Translations under genes and position numbers: made by a program | NCBI GenBank assembly: GCA_039180875.1 | Contig: JBCDCY010000010.1 | Coordinates: 74,582 to 138,581 of the forward strand | From: JBCDCY01 sp039180875 | Lineage (GTDB): Bacteria; Pseudomonadota; Alphaproteobacteria; Rhodobacterales; Rhodobacteraceae | Length of the DNA: 64,000 nucleotides | Direction of reading: 5' to 3' | Shown here: positions 35,789-44,213 of the stretch, piece by piece | How the letters are laid out: each line of letters opens with the position of its first letter | Position numbering within the stretch: the first letter of the stretch is position 1 | Notes under the pieces: model-generated | The model's input: the letters and a program-made list of their open reading frames with translations, nothing else | Database searches by the model: none | Told to the model about the DNA's origin: nothing

Positions 35789-36930
35789 GCCGTCCGCACG
35801 CGGCTCTCCACCGGCCAGCGCGGGCTCGGCCCCACCGGCGGGCCGTAGCCGAGGCGCGCGAACATCTGCAGGCGCAGGCCGCTCTCTGGCACCAGGCTCT
35901 GGTGGATCTCCTCGTAAAGCGTTGCCATCTCGGGATATTCCTGCAGCGCCTGGCTGAGAGGATGCAGGCCGAGACCCGCCGCGCTCGCCGTCAGGGCCTG
36001 GCGCATCCAGGCGCGACCGGCGGCGATCTCATGCTGGCGACCGTCGGGGGTGGCCAGCCAGAGGAAGCCCATGGCCGAACCGATGATCTCGCGATACATG
36101 TCGAGGCCCTGCGCGAAGGCCTGGCTCGTCGGATCGGCGATCTGGTCGCGGGTCAGCACGCCGAAGACCGACAGGGTCTCGAGCATCGGGCCGCCGAGGT
36201 CGATGCCGTCGGGATTGGCCTCGATCTCCGAGCGGCCGATGCGCATCAGATCGACGCTTTCCATAAGCGTGCGGGGGGTCTCCACCTCCACCATATGGGC
36301 GCGCCAGGCGAGGTCGCGGAGCGTCACGATCCGGTCCCGGTCGAGGGTGCCGGAGGTGGTCACGTCCGCCCCCGCGGCTGCCACCAGCGCCTCGAGCTCG
36401 GCCGGCGCGACGGGTTGGGAGACGTCGAACGGCTCCTTGTTGGTATGCCGTCGCGGGATCTCGGCGAAGAGCGGATCGGGCGCGCCGCCGGGGCTCAGAC
36501 GGATGGTCGCGACCGGGCGGGCGTCGAGGCGGGGCGTCGGCTCCCCCTCGGGAAAGGCCGTGATCTCCGCCACTTGGCCCTCGGCCGAGGCGGCGAGGGC
36601 CAACCCCTCCAGGAAGCAGCCGAGGCCGATGGTGATCTGGCGATCGAAGGGATCGGTCTCCGGCAGGCGCCGCTCCAGGTCGCAGTAGAGCGTGATGGTG
36701 TCGGGCTCGGCCAGATCCACCAGCCAGGGTTGGCGGTTGTGCGGATTGGGCGCGAGGATGGCGTAGGAGAGCATGCGCATCCGGGGGTCGGTATAGCCGC
36801 TGCCCGCCATCTCCCACGGCAGGATCGCCTCCGTGGGCGTGCGGGTGCCGAGCCAGGCGCCCGCGCCCGCCGCCGCCAGGATCGTCGTGCCGCCGAGGAT
36901 GCGCAGAAATCGCCGTCTGGTCCGTGCCAT
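35785..36930 (-). CDS. Nitroreductase-like flavoprotein of the Acg family, Tat signal
   Basis: A 381-residue protein. The N-terminus MARTRRRFLRILGGTTILAA is a twin-arginine signal (RRRFL), suggesting export in folded form with its cofactor. The rest resembles the Acg/nitroreductase-like group: APNPHNRQPWLVDLAEPDTI (residues about 60-80), RRHTNKEPFD and a C-terminal LRLQMFARLGYGPP. Members bind FMN, but several lack enzyme activity and may sequester flavin. It is operonic with the MarR regulator and sits just downstream of two operator-like palindromes, so induction by a quinone- or nitro-type compound is plausible (inference). Confidence 0.82.
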   Translation of the reverse strand: MARTRRRFLRILGGTTILAAAGAGAWLGTRTPTEAILPWEMAGSGYTDPRMRMLSYAILAPNPHNRQPWLVDLAEPDTITLYCDLERRLPETDPFDRQITIGLGCFLEGLALAASAEGQVAEITAFPEGEPTPRLDARPVATIRLSPGGAPDPLFAEIPRRHTNKEPFDVSQPVAPAELEALVAAAGADVTTSGTLDRDRIVTLRDLAWRAHMVEVETPRTLMESVDLMRIGRSEIEANPDGIDLGGPMLETLSVFGVLTRDQIADPTSQAFAQGLDMYREIIGSAMGFLWLATPDGRQHEIAAGRAWMRQALTASAAGLGLHPLSQALQEYPEMATLYEEIHQSLVPESGLRLQMFARLGYGPPVGPSPRWPVESRVRTA

Positions 36931-36947
36931 CGTGCTCTCCCAAAGTC

Positions 36948-37002
36948 GTTCAACGTTGAACTACTTAGCGCAAAGCGCAAGATAGTTCAACGTTAAACTA
37001 TC
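36948..37002. promoter_or_regulatory. Two MarR-type operator palindromes
   Basis: GTTCAACGTTGAAC at 36948-36961 is a perfect 14-bp palindrome. A second site at 36981-37002 is a 22-bp palindrome with a single mismatched pair and the core AGTTCAACGTTAAACT. They share TTCAACGTT and their centres are 37 bp apart. The first lies 18 bp upstream of the nitroreductase start. Together they are strong candidates for binding by the MarR protein encoded in the same operon. Confidence 0.7.
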
Positions 37003-37045
37003 GCCGCGAGCAGTTTTTTGCAGAGGATCGTTTTCGCGACAGGGA

Positions 37046-37918
37046 TCAGGCGGTGACGGAGGTCGGGCGCGGCGCCGGGGCCGCCCCCTCCAGCACATAG
37101 GGACGCGCGTTCTTCAGCGACGGCACCTGGGCCCGGGCCCGCTGAATCGCGTCGAGGTCGAGATCGGCGAAGATCACCGCCGGCTCCTCCCCCGCCTCGG
37201 CCAGCACCTCGCCCCAGGGCGAGACGATGAGGGAGTGGCCGTAGGTGCGCCGCGCCGGGCCGCGGCTGACCGCATGGTCGCCGCATTGGGCGGGGGCGAG
37301 GACGAAGCAGCCGGTCTCGATCGCTCGGGCGCGGAGCAGCACGTGCCAATGGGCCCGCCCCGTCGGCACGGTGAAGGCCGACGGCACCGTCAGGATCTCC
37401 GCCCCCGCTTGGGCGAGATCGCGATAGAGGCCGGGAAAGCGCATGTCGTAGCAGATGCTCATGCCGATCCGGCGATCGGCCGGTCCCGGGGCGACCGTCG
37501 CACGCTCGCCGGGGCGATAGCCGGCGGATTCGCGATAGCTCTGATCGTCGTCGAGATCCACGTCAAACATGTGGATCTTGTCGTAGCGGGCGACGATCGC
37601 GCCCGACGGGTCGATGAGGAAGGAGCGGTTGGCGAAGCGCCCGTCGGCATCTTCGGTGCGGAGCGCGAGGGAGCCGATCAGCAGCCAGATGCCGCTTTCT
37701 GCCGCCAGGGCGCGGAGCCGCGCGAGGGTCGGGTCCGCATCCTCCGCCACGATCACCGCAGTTTGGTGGGTGCGGCTGCCGGAGACGATGTTGGTCACCT
37801 CCGGCGTCAGCACGAAATCGGCGCCGCCCGCGACGGCCTCCAGCACCAGCGCCTCGGTCGCCGTCAGGTTGGCGGCCGGATCGTCGCCGGAGCAGAGCTG
37901 GACGAGGCCGACCCGCAT
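37046..37918 (-). CDS. Carbon-nitrogen hydrolase (nitrilase superfamily, Nit-type amidase)
   Basis: A 290-residue cytosolic amidase. The catalytic triad is visible: Glu40 in FVLTPEVTN, Lys114 in RYDKIHMFDVDL and Cys156 in SICYDMRFPGLYR. The YDKIHMFDV and CYDMRFP contexts fit the Nit1/Nit2 branch, which hydrolyses omega-amides or deaminated glutathione. It is separated from grxC by six bases on the same strand; a glutaredoxin neighbour suits a role in glutathione repair, though this is inference. Confidence 0.92.
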   Translation of the reverse strand: MRVGLVQLCSGDDPAANLTATEALVLEAVAGGADFVLTPEVTNIVSGSRTHQTAVIVAEDADPTLARLRALAAESGIWLLIGSLALRTEDADGRFANRSFLIDPSGAIVARYDKIHMFDVDLDDDQSYRESAGYRPGERATVAPGPADRRIGMSICYDMRFPGLYRDLAQAGAEILTVPSAFTVPTGRAHWHVLLRARAIETGCFVLAPAQCGDHAVSRGPARRTYGHSLIVSPWGEVLAEAGEEPAVIFADLDLDAIQRARAQVPSLKNARPYVLEGAAPAPRPTSVTA

Positions 37919-37924
37919 GGCAGC

Positions 37925-38194
37925 CTAGGCCGCGAGCAGTGCGTCGAGCCGGCCCGCACGCTCCAACGCATAAAGATCGTCGCAGCCGCCCACATGGGTC
38001 TCGCCCACGAAGATTTGAGGGACGGTGTGGCGCCCGCCCGCCCGCTGCATCATCTCGGGCTTGCGATCGGGGGCAGCCCAGACATCGATCTCGTGAAAGG
38101 CGATGCCCTTCTTGGTCAGCAGTTTCTTGGCGGAGTGGCAGAAGCCACAAAGGGGCGAGGTGTAGATCTCGACCGTCGGCGCGGGCGTGCTCAT
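37925..38194 (-). CDS. grxC: Glutaredoxin 3
   Basis: An 89-residue glutaredoxin. The active site is CGFC (Cys16, Cys19) in YTSPLCGFCHSAKKLL, a variant of the usual CPYC found in many alphaproteobacteria. The glutathione-binding parts HTVPQIFVGETHVGGCDDL follow. It reduces disulfides and mixed disulfides with glutathione. The start at 38194 has AGGAGC seven bases upstream; a longer frame to 38248 is rejected. It lies between the ComF-like gene and the amidase gene, all on the minus strand. Confidence 0.93.
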   Translation of the reverse strand: MSTPAPTVEIYTSPLCGFCHSAKKLLTKKGIAFHEIDVWAAPDRKPEMMQRAGGRHTVPQIFVGETHVGGCDDLYALERAGRLDALLAA

Positions 38195-38231
38195 CGGGGT
38201 GCTCCTGTCCGTGTCGCCTGCATATAGGCGA

Positions 38232-38963
38232 TCACCCCTCCGGCGCAACGCGGGCGAGCACCAGCACGTCGACCGAGGCGGCCCCTGCCTCGCGGCAGGC
38301 CTCCGCCGCGGCGGAGAGGGTGGCGCCGGTGGTCATCACGTCGTCGAGCAGCAGCACGCGCCGGTCGCGAAGCCGTTCGGGCACCCGGCGGGCGGGCCGA
38401 ATGGCGCCGGCGATGTTCTCCTGCCGGGCCTCCCGACTGCCCTTCTGCGCTGCCGTCGCCCGGGGGCGGAGCAGCAGGTCTGGCACTGTCGGCGTGCCGG
38501 TGAGGTGGGACAGCCCGCGGGCCAATTCCGCCGCCTGGTTGTAGCGCCGCCGCAGCAGGCGGAGCCAATGCAGCGGCACCGGCACGATGATCTCCGCCTC
38601 CTCCAAGAGATCGCCGCCGGCCCGCTGCATCCAGCGGGCGAGCGTCATGGTCATGTCGAGGCGGTCGCCGTGCTTGTAGGTGAGCGCGAGGCGCCGGCCC
38701 GCCCCTTCATAGAGGATCGCGGCCCGCGCCCGCCCCCAGGCCGGCGGGGCGTGGAGGCAGGCATCGCAGGTGAACGGCGCCGACAGGCCCCCCGTCGCCT
38801 CGATCGGCACGCTGCAATGGTCGCAGATCGCGCCGGAGATGAACTGCGTCTCGGCCCAGCAGCCGGCGCAGAGGCCGGAGGGCGCATCGGTTGCCTCCGG
38901 ACAGGCGATGCAGCGCGGTGGATAAAGCGCGTCGATCAGGGTGCGTCGCGTCTCTGCCAACAT
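38232..38963 (-). CDS. ComF-family phosphoribosyltransferase-like protein
   Basis: A 243-residue protein. The N-terminal part has a zinc-finger-like set of cysteines (PPRCIACPE, LCAGCW, CDHC, CDACL). The C-terminal part is a phosphoribosyltransferase fold with the PRPP motif VLLLDDVMTTGATL and the ComF signature RRRYNQAAELARGL. ComF/GntX proteins help DNA uptake in some bacteria, but the biochemical activity is uncertain. It is divergent from the methyltransferase-like gene, with 56 bp between the starts. Confidence 0.9.
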   Translation of the reverse strand: MLAETRRTLIDALYPPRCIACPEATDAPSGLCAGCWAETQFISGAICDHCSVPIEATGGLSAPFTCDACLHAPPAWGRARAAILYEGAGRRLALTYKHGDRLDMTMTLARWMQRAGGDLLEEAEIIVPVPLHWLRLLRRRYNQAAELARGLSHLTGTPTVPDLLLRPRATAAQKGSREARQENIAGAIRPARRVPERLRDRRVLLLDDVMTTGATLSAAAEACREAGAASVDVLVLARVAPEG

Positions 38964-39019
38964 GGGCCGTCCCCCTCCGTACCTTTCCTTCGCCCCGCGC
39001 CCGTCGTATCTGCGCGGCC

Positions 39020-39880
39020 ATGGACACCGCCCCCTTCGTCGATCGCCTGGCGCTCGACCGGCAGCGACAGCGTGCCCTCCAGCTCCGCCGTGCCGACGGC
39101 GAGGCCGTGCCCGCGCTCCACCGGCTGGCGGCGGAGGAGTGTGCAGAGAGGCTGCTCGAGATTAACAGGCGGTTTACGGCCCCCGCCGTCGTCGGGGTCG
39201 AGCCGGCGCCGTGGGATGCGGCGCTCGCCCGTGCCGGGGCCGCACCGTCGATCTTCGCGCCGGATGGGGAGACCCTGGCGCTCACGCCGGGGGCCCACGA
39301 TCTGATCGTGCACGGCCTGGCGCTGCACTGGGCGAACGACCCTGTGGGCATCCTGATCCAGATGCGCCGGGCGCTGCGGCCCGACGGCCTGCTCCTCGCC
39401 CCCCTCTTCGGCGGCGCCACCCTGTCGGAGTTGCGCGCGGCGCTCGCCACGGCGGAGGCGGAGGTGACCGGCGGTCTTGCCCCCCGGGTCGCTCCGATGG
39501 CGGAGATCCGGACCCTCGGCAGCCTTCTGCAGCGCGCCGGGTTCGCCTTGCCGGTGGCCGACACGGTGCGGGTCGTTCGGCGCTATCCCACGCCGCTCCA
39601 CCTGATGCAGGACCTGCGCCGGATGGGAGAGGCGAATGCGCTGGCCGACCGGGCGCGGCGCCCGCTCCGCCGGGCCGTGCTCGGCCGGGCGGTGGAGCTC
39701 TATGCCGCCGCCCACAGCGAGCCCGATGGCCAGGTGCGCGCCACCTTCGAGATCGTCTTCCTCACCGGCTGGGCCCCGGCCCCGGATCAGCCGCAGCCCC
39801 TCACCCCCGGCTCGGCCAAGATGCGGCTGGCCGACGCGCTCGACCCTCCCGAGCCGACCCGCGACAAAGACGGCGATTGA
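39020..39880 (+). CDS. Methyltransferase-like protein (NDUFAF5/BioC-related), degenerate SAM motif
   Basis: A 286-residue protein. The second half is typical of the alphaproteobacterial NDUFAF5-like methyltransferases found beside comF: GLALHWANDPVGILIQMRRA, LRPDGLLLAPLFGGATLSEL, RVAPMAEIRTLGSLLQRAGF. SAM motif I, normally a DLGxGxG loop after the first strand, reads VVGVEPAPWDAALARAG, with no glycine-rich loop, and the region after it is short. It may bind SAM weakly or have lost activity. The start at 39020 is 56 bp from the divergent comF-like gene. Confidence 0.78.
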   Translation: MDTAPFVDRLALDRQRQRALQLRRADGEAVPALHRLAAEECAERLLEINRRFTAPAVVGVEPAPWDAALARAGAAPSIFAPDGETLALTPGAHDLIVHGLALHWANDPVGILIQMRRALRPDGLLLAPLFGGATLSELRAALATAEAEVTGGLAPRVAPMAEIRTLGSLLQRAGFALPVADTVRVVRRYPTPLHLMQDLRRMGEANALADRARRPLRRAVLGRAVELYAAAHSEPDGQVRATFEIVFLTGWAPAPDQPQPLTPGSAKMRLADALDPPEPTRDKDGD

Positions 39881-39939
39881 CCTCGACCCGTGTTAGCATA
39901 GGTCGCGAGCGGCGAGAGCAGCGCAGGAACAGCCAACGC

Positions 39940-41028
39940 ATGCGGGACACGGTTGAGGGGTCGGGACGGCTGGACACGCAAGCGGCGGCGGTGGACCGGC
40001 TCGCCCATGCGGCGAAGGATCATCCGACGATTGCACCGGCGCGCATCGGTATCCTGCTGGTCAATCTGGGGACCCCGGATGCCACCGACTATTGGTCGAT
40101 GCGGCGGTACCTCAACGAGTTCCTCTCCGACCGCCGGGTGATCGACTACTCGCCCTGGCTCTGGCAGCCGCTCCTGCAACTGATCATCCTGACCAAGCGG
40201 CCCTTCAGTTCCGGCGCCGCCTATCGCGAGATCTGGGACACTGAGCGGGACGAGAGCCCCTTGCTCACCACCACCCGGGCCCAGGCGGAGGCGGTGGCGG
40301 CGCGGATGCAGGCGCTTCACGGCGACCAGGTGCGCGTCGATTTCTGCATGCGCTACGGCAATCCCTCGACCGAAAGCGCCATCCGCCGGCTGAAGGACGA
40401 AGGCTGCGAGCGCATCGTCTTCTTCCCGCTCTACCCCCAATACTCCGCGCCCACCACGGCGACGGCCAACGACCAGGCCTTTCGCGTGCTCCAGTCCATG
40501 CGCTGGCAGCCGGCGATCCGCACCGTGCCGGCCTATTACGCCGAACCGCTTTACATCGAGGCGCTCGCCCGTTCGGTCGAGGAGGTCTATGCCGGGATCG
40601 ACGCGCGGCCGGAGATCCTGCTCACCTCCTATCACGGCGTGCCGAAGCGCTATCTGCTGGAGGGCGACCCCTACCATTGCCAGTGCCAGAAGACGACGCG
40701 CCTGCTGCGCGAGCGTCTCGGCTGGGATGAGGGCGAGGTCCGCACCACCTTCCAGTCCCGCTTCGGTACGGAGGAGTGGCTGCAGCCCTACACGGTCGAA
40801 GAAGTCGCCCGCCTCGCCGAGGCCGGCACCCGCCACATCGCCATCATGGCGCCGGCCTTCAGCGCCGATTGCGTGGAGACGCTGGAGGAGATCAACGGCG
40901 AGATCCGCGAAGCGTTCGAGGAGGCGGGGGGCGAGCGCTTTACCTACATCCCCTGCCTCAACGTAGAAGAGAGCCACATCGACATGATGATGGCGATCCT
41001 CGGCCGCGAACTCTCCGGCTGGCTGTAG
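39940..41028 (+). CDS. hemH: Ferrochelatase
   Basis: A 362-residue enzyme that inserts Fe2+ into protoporphyrin IX, the last step of haem synthesis. Family parts are GILLVNLGTPDATDYWSMRR, RYLNEFLSDRRVIDY, MRYGNPS, and the active-site SYHGVPKRYLLEGDPYHCQC with its metal-site histidine. Later come QSRFGTEEWLQPYT and the glutamate-rich SADCVETLEEI. The ATG at 39940 follows AGGAA at about 39925; the open frame continues far upstream inside the previous gene and is ignored. Its product would be needed by the haem peroxidase at 45198, though that link is trivial for any haem protein. Confidence 0.95.
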   Translation: MRDTVEGSGRLDTQAAAVDRLAHAAKDHPTIAPARIGILLVNLGTPDATDYWSMRRYLNEFLSDRRVIDYSPWLWQPLLQLIILTKRPFSSGAAYREIWDTERDESPLLTTTRAQAEAVAARMQALHGDQVRVDFCMRYGNPSTESAIRRLKDEGCERIVFFPLYPQYSAPTTATANDQAFRVLQSMRWQPAIRTVPAYYAEPLYIEALARSVEEVYAGIDARPEILLTSYHGVPKRYLLEGDPYHCQCQKTTRLLRERLGWDEGEVRTTFQSRFGTEEWLQPYTVEEVARLAEAGTRHIAIMAPAFSADCVETLEEINGEIREAFEEAGGERFTYIPCLNVEESHIDMMMAILGRELSGWL

Positions 41029-41040
41029 CCGGCTTGCCGC

Positions 41041-41202
41041 TTACGCCGTGGCCGTTCGGGCGCGGGTCAACCCACGCCGCGGCACCGCCGGCCCCTCGAA
41101 CAGGCGGCCGCCCACGCGGATCACGAGCCATCCATTGGCCCCGTCCCGCACGAACTCCCCCTGAACGAGAATGCAACTGCCAAGCTTGATGGTCCTGAGC
41201 AT
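41041..41202 (-). CDS. Small conserved protein, 53 aa
   Basis: A 53-residue protein reading LRTIKLGSCILVQGEFVRD and ending in VIRVGGRLFEGPAV plus a short basic tail. The pattern of a Lys/Gly start, GSC and alternating hydrophobic strands suggests a tiny beta-barrel, and I recognise similar 45-55-residue proteins in rhizobial genomes, with no known function. The start at 41202 has GGAG seven bases upstream. The frame could extend to 41307, but the added residues look unrelated. It is convergent with hemH. Confidence 0.6.
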   Translation of the reverse strand: MLRTIKLGSCILVQGEFVRDGANGWLVIRVGGRLFEGPAVPRRGLTRARTATA

Positions 41203-41498
41203 CCGTCCGCTCCCACACCAGTCTTGCCTAGACTGCTTATGTAAGCGACCAGAGCACGCCTGCAAATGTGCTTTTGGCAAACAGTATAAAAAAGAAACTC
41301 TGTGCAACTGCGAAATACTTGGTGCCGATTGTGAGCGCCCGCAGCAATTAGCGGAGCGTCGAGTTTTTGTTGATCCAAGAGAGTTCGGTTCAGGGTAGAT
41401 ACGAAGCCCCGAGGTCGGCTATCGGGACCTTGCTGCCGTTGATTTTTTCGATATCAAAGTCCGGTATTGAACTTCTGCCAGCATGGCACCTTTACCCG
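41203..41498. other. AT-richer gap at the left edge of the accessory region
   Basis: No gene is seen. Base composition drops clearly in GC (for instance about 41270-41320), and codon style differs in the genes that follow. No tRNA or direct-repeat attachment site could be found by eye. I take this as the approximate left limit of the acquired region. Confidence 0.45.
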
Positions 41499-42275
41499 TC
41501 ACACCGCAACTTCACTTATCCACTGCCGGTAACTGCTGACCCGACTATAGAATTCGCGCACACCGTAGCACCCATCGGTTTCGCCATCTTGATAAGAACT
41601 AATACCAATCAAGCGATCACCTTCGGGTAATCTCACAAAGGCTGGACCGCCGCTATCTCCAGAACCTGATATGCCTTCTAAATCGCAAGCAAAGGACGTT
41701 TCCACGTCGCTTGAAACTGGGCCTGCTGCGGTTTGCGGCTGGTCAAAGCGGAAACGCAGCCATTGGTCGTTTGCGGCTTCGACTTGGTTGAAGGCGATCC
41801 GCCAGCGCTCGTCACCCCAACGTTCTTCATTGTTCCCATGTCCGGTGTCGCCGCATCCAGCGAACCAAGCGACGCGTCCCACTTCGCAACCGCCATCTGC
41901 ATCCGCATCTTCTCTGTCGAAGATAAGGGCTGGTGAGCGATCAGCCACGGGCTTTGTAAGCCGGACAAGCGCGAGATCGTTTGCCCAAGGGTCTTCGCTG
42001 GCGGCCGGATGGATCACCAATCGGTCGCAAGCTACAGGCGTCTCATCGGCAAAGGTGAAGGTCTGGTCGAATGGTACGTACGGCAAACCCCTATTGTTGC
42101 CGTTACCCGCCAGCACGCGCATGACATGCGCGGCTGTCAAAACCCATCTTGGCGCAACCAGCACGCCACAATCGCCCCACGGATGAAAAGAACCGACAGC
42201 AGAGCCCTTCAACGTGCGCCATAGGTAACGGGCTGGATCACGATCGTGCCTGACTATCATGGCGTTCGGTAGCAT
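41499..42275 (-). CDS. Trypsin-like serine protease (S1 family)
   Basis: A 258-residue protease from the ATG at 42275. The catalytic triad is complete: His50 in VLTAAHVMRV, Asp100 in NDLALVRL and Ser208 in GISGSGDSGGPAF. Six cysteines are present, fewer than in animal trypsins. No signal peptide is visible, so export, if any, is by another route. The start is uncertain: frames from 42383 and an ATG at 42260 are possible, and none has a good ribosome site. It is the last gene of a minus-strand run that begins with the haem peroxidase at 46874. Confidence 0.88.
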   Translation of the reverse strand: MLPNAMIVRHDRDPARYLWRTLKGSAVGSFHPWGDCGVLVAPRWVLTAAHVMRVLAGNGNNRGLPYVPFDQTFTFADETPVACDRLVIHPAASEDPWANDLALVRLTKPVADRSPALIFDREDADADGGCEVGRVAWFAGCGDTGHGNNEERWGDERWRIAFNQVEAANDQWLRFRFDQPQTAAGPVSSDVETSFACDLEGISGSGDSGGPAFVRLPEGDRLIGISSYQDGETDGCYGVREFYSRVSSYRQWISEVAV

Positions 42276-42486
42276 GCCTCGGGCAATACTGCACTTATTA
42301 TGCCAAGCCTCCGAAGCTGCCCTTTGGTCATTGTGCAGCATCCGACACCTTGGGCTCAAACCGGACTTCTTGGCGGTGCACAATCGACTGGCGCGGCTCC
42401 GGTTCTGATCGTCAGTTGCGGCCCGCTGCTTGTTCGCGGAGGTCGGCGCTCGGCTGTGAGGCAGCCGAGCGCCGACTCGTTTCCGA

Positions 42487-43194
42487 CTAGAAAAGACCAG
42501 AAAGCCTTGTCAGAACCGGCATAGTGGAGCCGAGCGTTGCGTTGAACTGCTTGAGCTCCTTCGTGATCTGTTCGTAGCGCTCCGCTTCTTTGTTAAGCGC
42601 TTCGCTTTGCTCCTCTAGCGCGGTCATAAGCGCCACTACGGGTTCGCCACGAAGGTGGCGGATCGTGCGCGCCAAGCGGATCTGACGAAGTGCCGCGCGG
42701 ATATAGTTCATCAGCGAGGTCAGTCGATCACGCTCCTCATCCTCAGTGCCTTGTCGCTCTTCTGCCACCTTTTGGAGCAGCACTTCCAAGTCCGTCTCGA
42801 GCCTCTGCAAGAAGGCTCTGGCCGTGTCTCCGTCGTCTTCCGCGTCGGTCGAGGACGCTCGGCGGACGGACTGGGTCTCGAAGCGATGCGTCGGCGATCC
42901 ACGCTCGAGCGCCTCGGCGGGGCTACGACCGGGCAACCCGGCTAGCGAGCGCAACGTCAGCGCGAACAAGACTGTGAAGCCAGCGAAAACGCCGAGGCCA
43001 TAGGCGCCCAGAAAATCCGGCTGAGCCTCAAAGAGGGCCGTCACAGCACCTCCAAAGACAACTGCCGCGATCGACGTCAACTCGGCAGCGTCGATCTGTC
43101 CGCTGCGACCGCGGATCGCGAAGTAGAGCGTCCAACCCAACACGAAGCCAATGCCAAAGACGCCCACGCCGGAGATGAGTGAAATCGGTTCCAT
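42487..43194 (-). CDS. Membrane protein with two N-terminal helices and a coiled coil
   Basis: A 235-residue protein of unrecognised family. Hydrophobic helices lie at about residues 5-27 (GVGVFGIGFVLGWTLYFAI), 40-56 and 63-88. A long hydrophilic, Glu/Arg-rich helical region follows (about 115-225), with heptad-like patterns in LQRLETDLEVLLQKVAEE and EEQSEALNKEAERYEQITK. It is probably anchored in the inner membrane with the coiled coil in the cytoplasm. AGGAGG lies seven bases before the ATG. It is 16 bp downstream of the lipoprotein gene, so the two may work together. Confidence 0.75.
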   Translation of the reverse strand: MEPISLISGVGVFGIGFVLGWTLYFAIRGRSGQIDAAELTSIAAVVFGGAVTALFEAQPDFLGAYGLGVFAGFTVLFALTLRSLAGLPGRSPAEALERGSPTHRFETQSVRRASSTDAEDDGDTARAFLQRLETDLEVLLQKVAEERQGTEDEERDRLTSLMNYIRAALRQIRLARTIRHLRGEPVVALMTALEEQSEALNKEAERYEQITKELKQFNATLGSTMPVLTRLSGLF

Positions 43195-43210
43195 CTAATT
43201 GCCTCCTTAT

Positions 43211-44158
43211 CTAGCGATTACGTAACGCGTCGGTCAGTGAAGCGACGACTTCCACGAACTCCGAAATCGCTTCGGCGACTCCGGACGGATCCGGGCCGGG
43301 CGAGGCCAGGGCAGCGGCCAGGGCCGCGTGTGCCGTCGCGATGGTTTCAACGAAGGGCTCCGGACGGGCGCTCTGCAGGGCGCGGATCTCCTCGACACGA
43401 TCCAACAACTGATTGGCGAACTGGATGCGCGCAGCCTCGCTTCGGGCTTTTCGGAGTGCCTCCTGAGCATTGTCGCCACGCTGCTCACGGTCGCCGATCC
43501 GAACCTCATAGACGACCATCAGACCGGACGCGATTTCTGTCGCTGCGCTCTGCAGGTGGGGGTCGACTGCCGTAACTGCCGCCCGCAGACGCCTCAGGCG
43601 CGCCTGGTCCAGAAAGAAACTCGTGAGAAGTCCTGCTGCTTCGACCGCCGCCTTGGCTGGACCAGCCGCGACAGCTCCGCCTGGCGTCAGACTAACCAGA
43701 CCGCTCACGGAGTCTCCCAGCTCACCGGTCGCCGCGCGGAACGCCGCGCGGTCCTCTGCGTCAGTAACGGCTTTGAGCGCGGCAGCGTAGGCACCCAGCT
43801 TCTCAATGTCCGCGAGCGCCGCGTCAACTGCCCGCTCGGCTTCCGAAGAGACCAACACCGGCTGGCCGTCGACTAGGAGTGTGCACTCCACGTCGAAACT
43901 GATGCAGCTTGCCACGTCGATTTCGGTATCTTGGGGGCTGTCGTAAACGCGCCAAAAAGCCGTGTTCCGAGGCGCTGATCTCAAATCCTCGCGTGTCTCT
44001 TGCACTGCGTCCGTGAGGCGGTCCGTGGCCCCCTCAAAAGCAGCGATTTCAGCCTGGTAGCCGTATGGCGAACACGCGCCGAGGCTGCTGAGAGCCGCCA
44101 CGGCCAAGAGGGCCGGAGCCTTGCGTCGGACGCGTCGATAAGTGTATTTCTTTGACAC
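43211..44158 (-). CDS. Predicted lipoprotein, unknown function
   Basis: A 315-residue protein. A basic N-terminus and hydrophobic stretch end in the lipobox LSSLGAC, giving a lipid-modified cysteine at about residue 29. The mature part is largely alpha-helical and Ala/Glu-rich with no domain I recognise; two close cysteines occur in VASCISFDVECTLLVDGQ. The start is GTG 44158, preceded by GGGGA. It sits between the V8-like protease gene (55 bp upstream) and the membrane coiled-coil gene (16 bp downstream) in the same run. Confidence 0.75.
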   Translation of the reverse strand: MSKKYTYRRVRRKAPALLAVAALSSLGACSPYGYQAEIAAFEGATDRLTDAVQETREDLRSAPRNTAFWRVYDSPQDTEIDVASCISFDVECTLLVDGQPVLVSSEAERAVDAALADIEKLGAYAAALKAVTDAEDRAAFRAATGELGDSVSGLVSLTPGGAVAAGPAKAAVEAAGLLTSFFLDQARLRRLRAAVTAVDPHLQSAATEIASGLMVVYEVRIGDREQRGDNAQEALRKARSEAARIQFANQLLDRVEEIRALQSARPEPFVETIATAHAALAAALASPGPDPSGVAEAISEFVEVVASLTDALRNR

Positions 44159-44213
44159 TTCATATCCCCTTTCATCAGTACTTCAATGAGCGAATGGAAC
44201 GGCGTGCCGGCTT

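Noticed and set aside
39211..41028. 605-residue ferrochelatase
   Set aside because: The upstream part is an alternate frame of the methyltransferase-like gene; HemH homology begins shortly after 39940.
41203..41498. tRNA or attachment site at the accessory-region border
   Set aside because: No cloverleaf, T-loop consensus or matching direct repeat could be found by eye.
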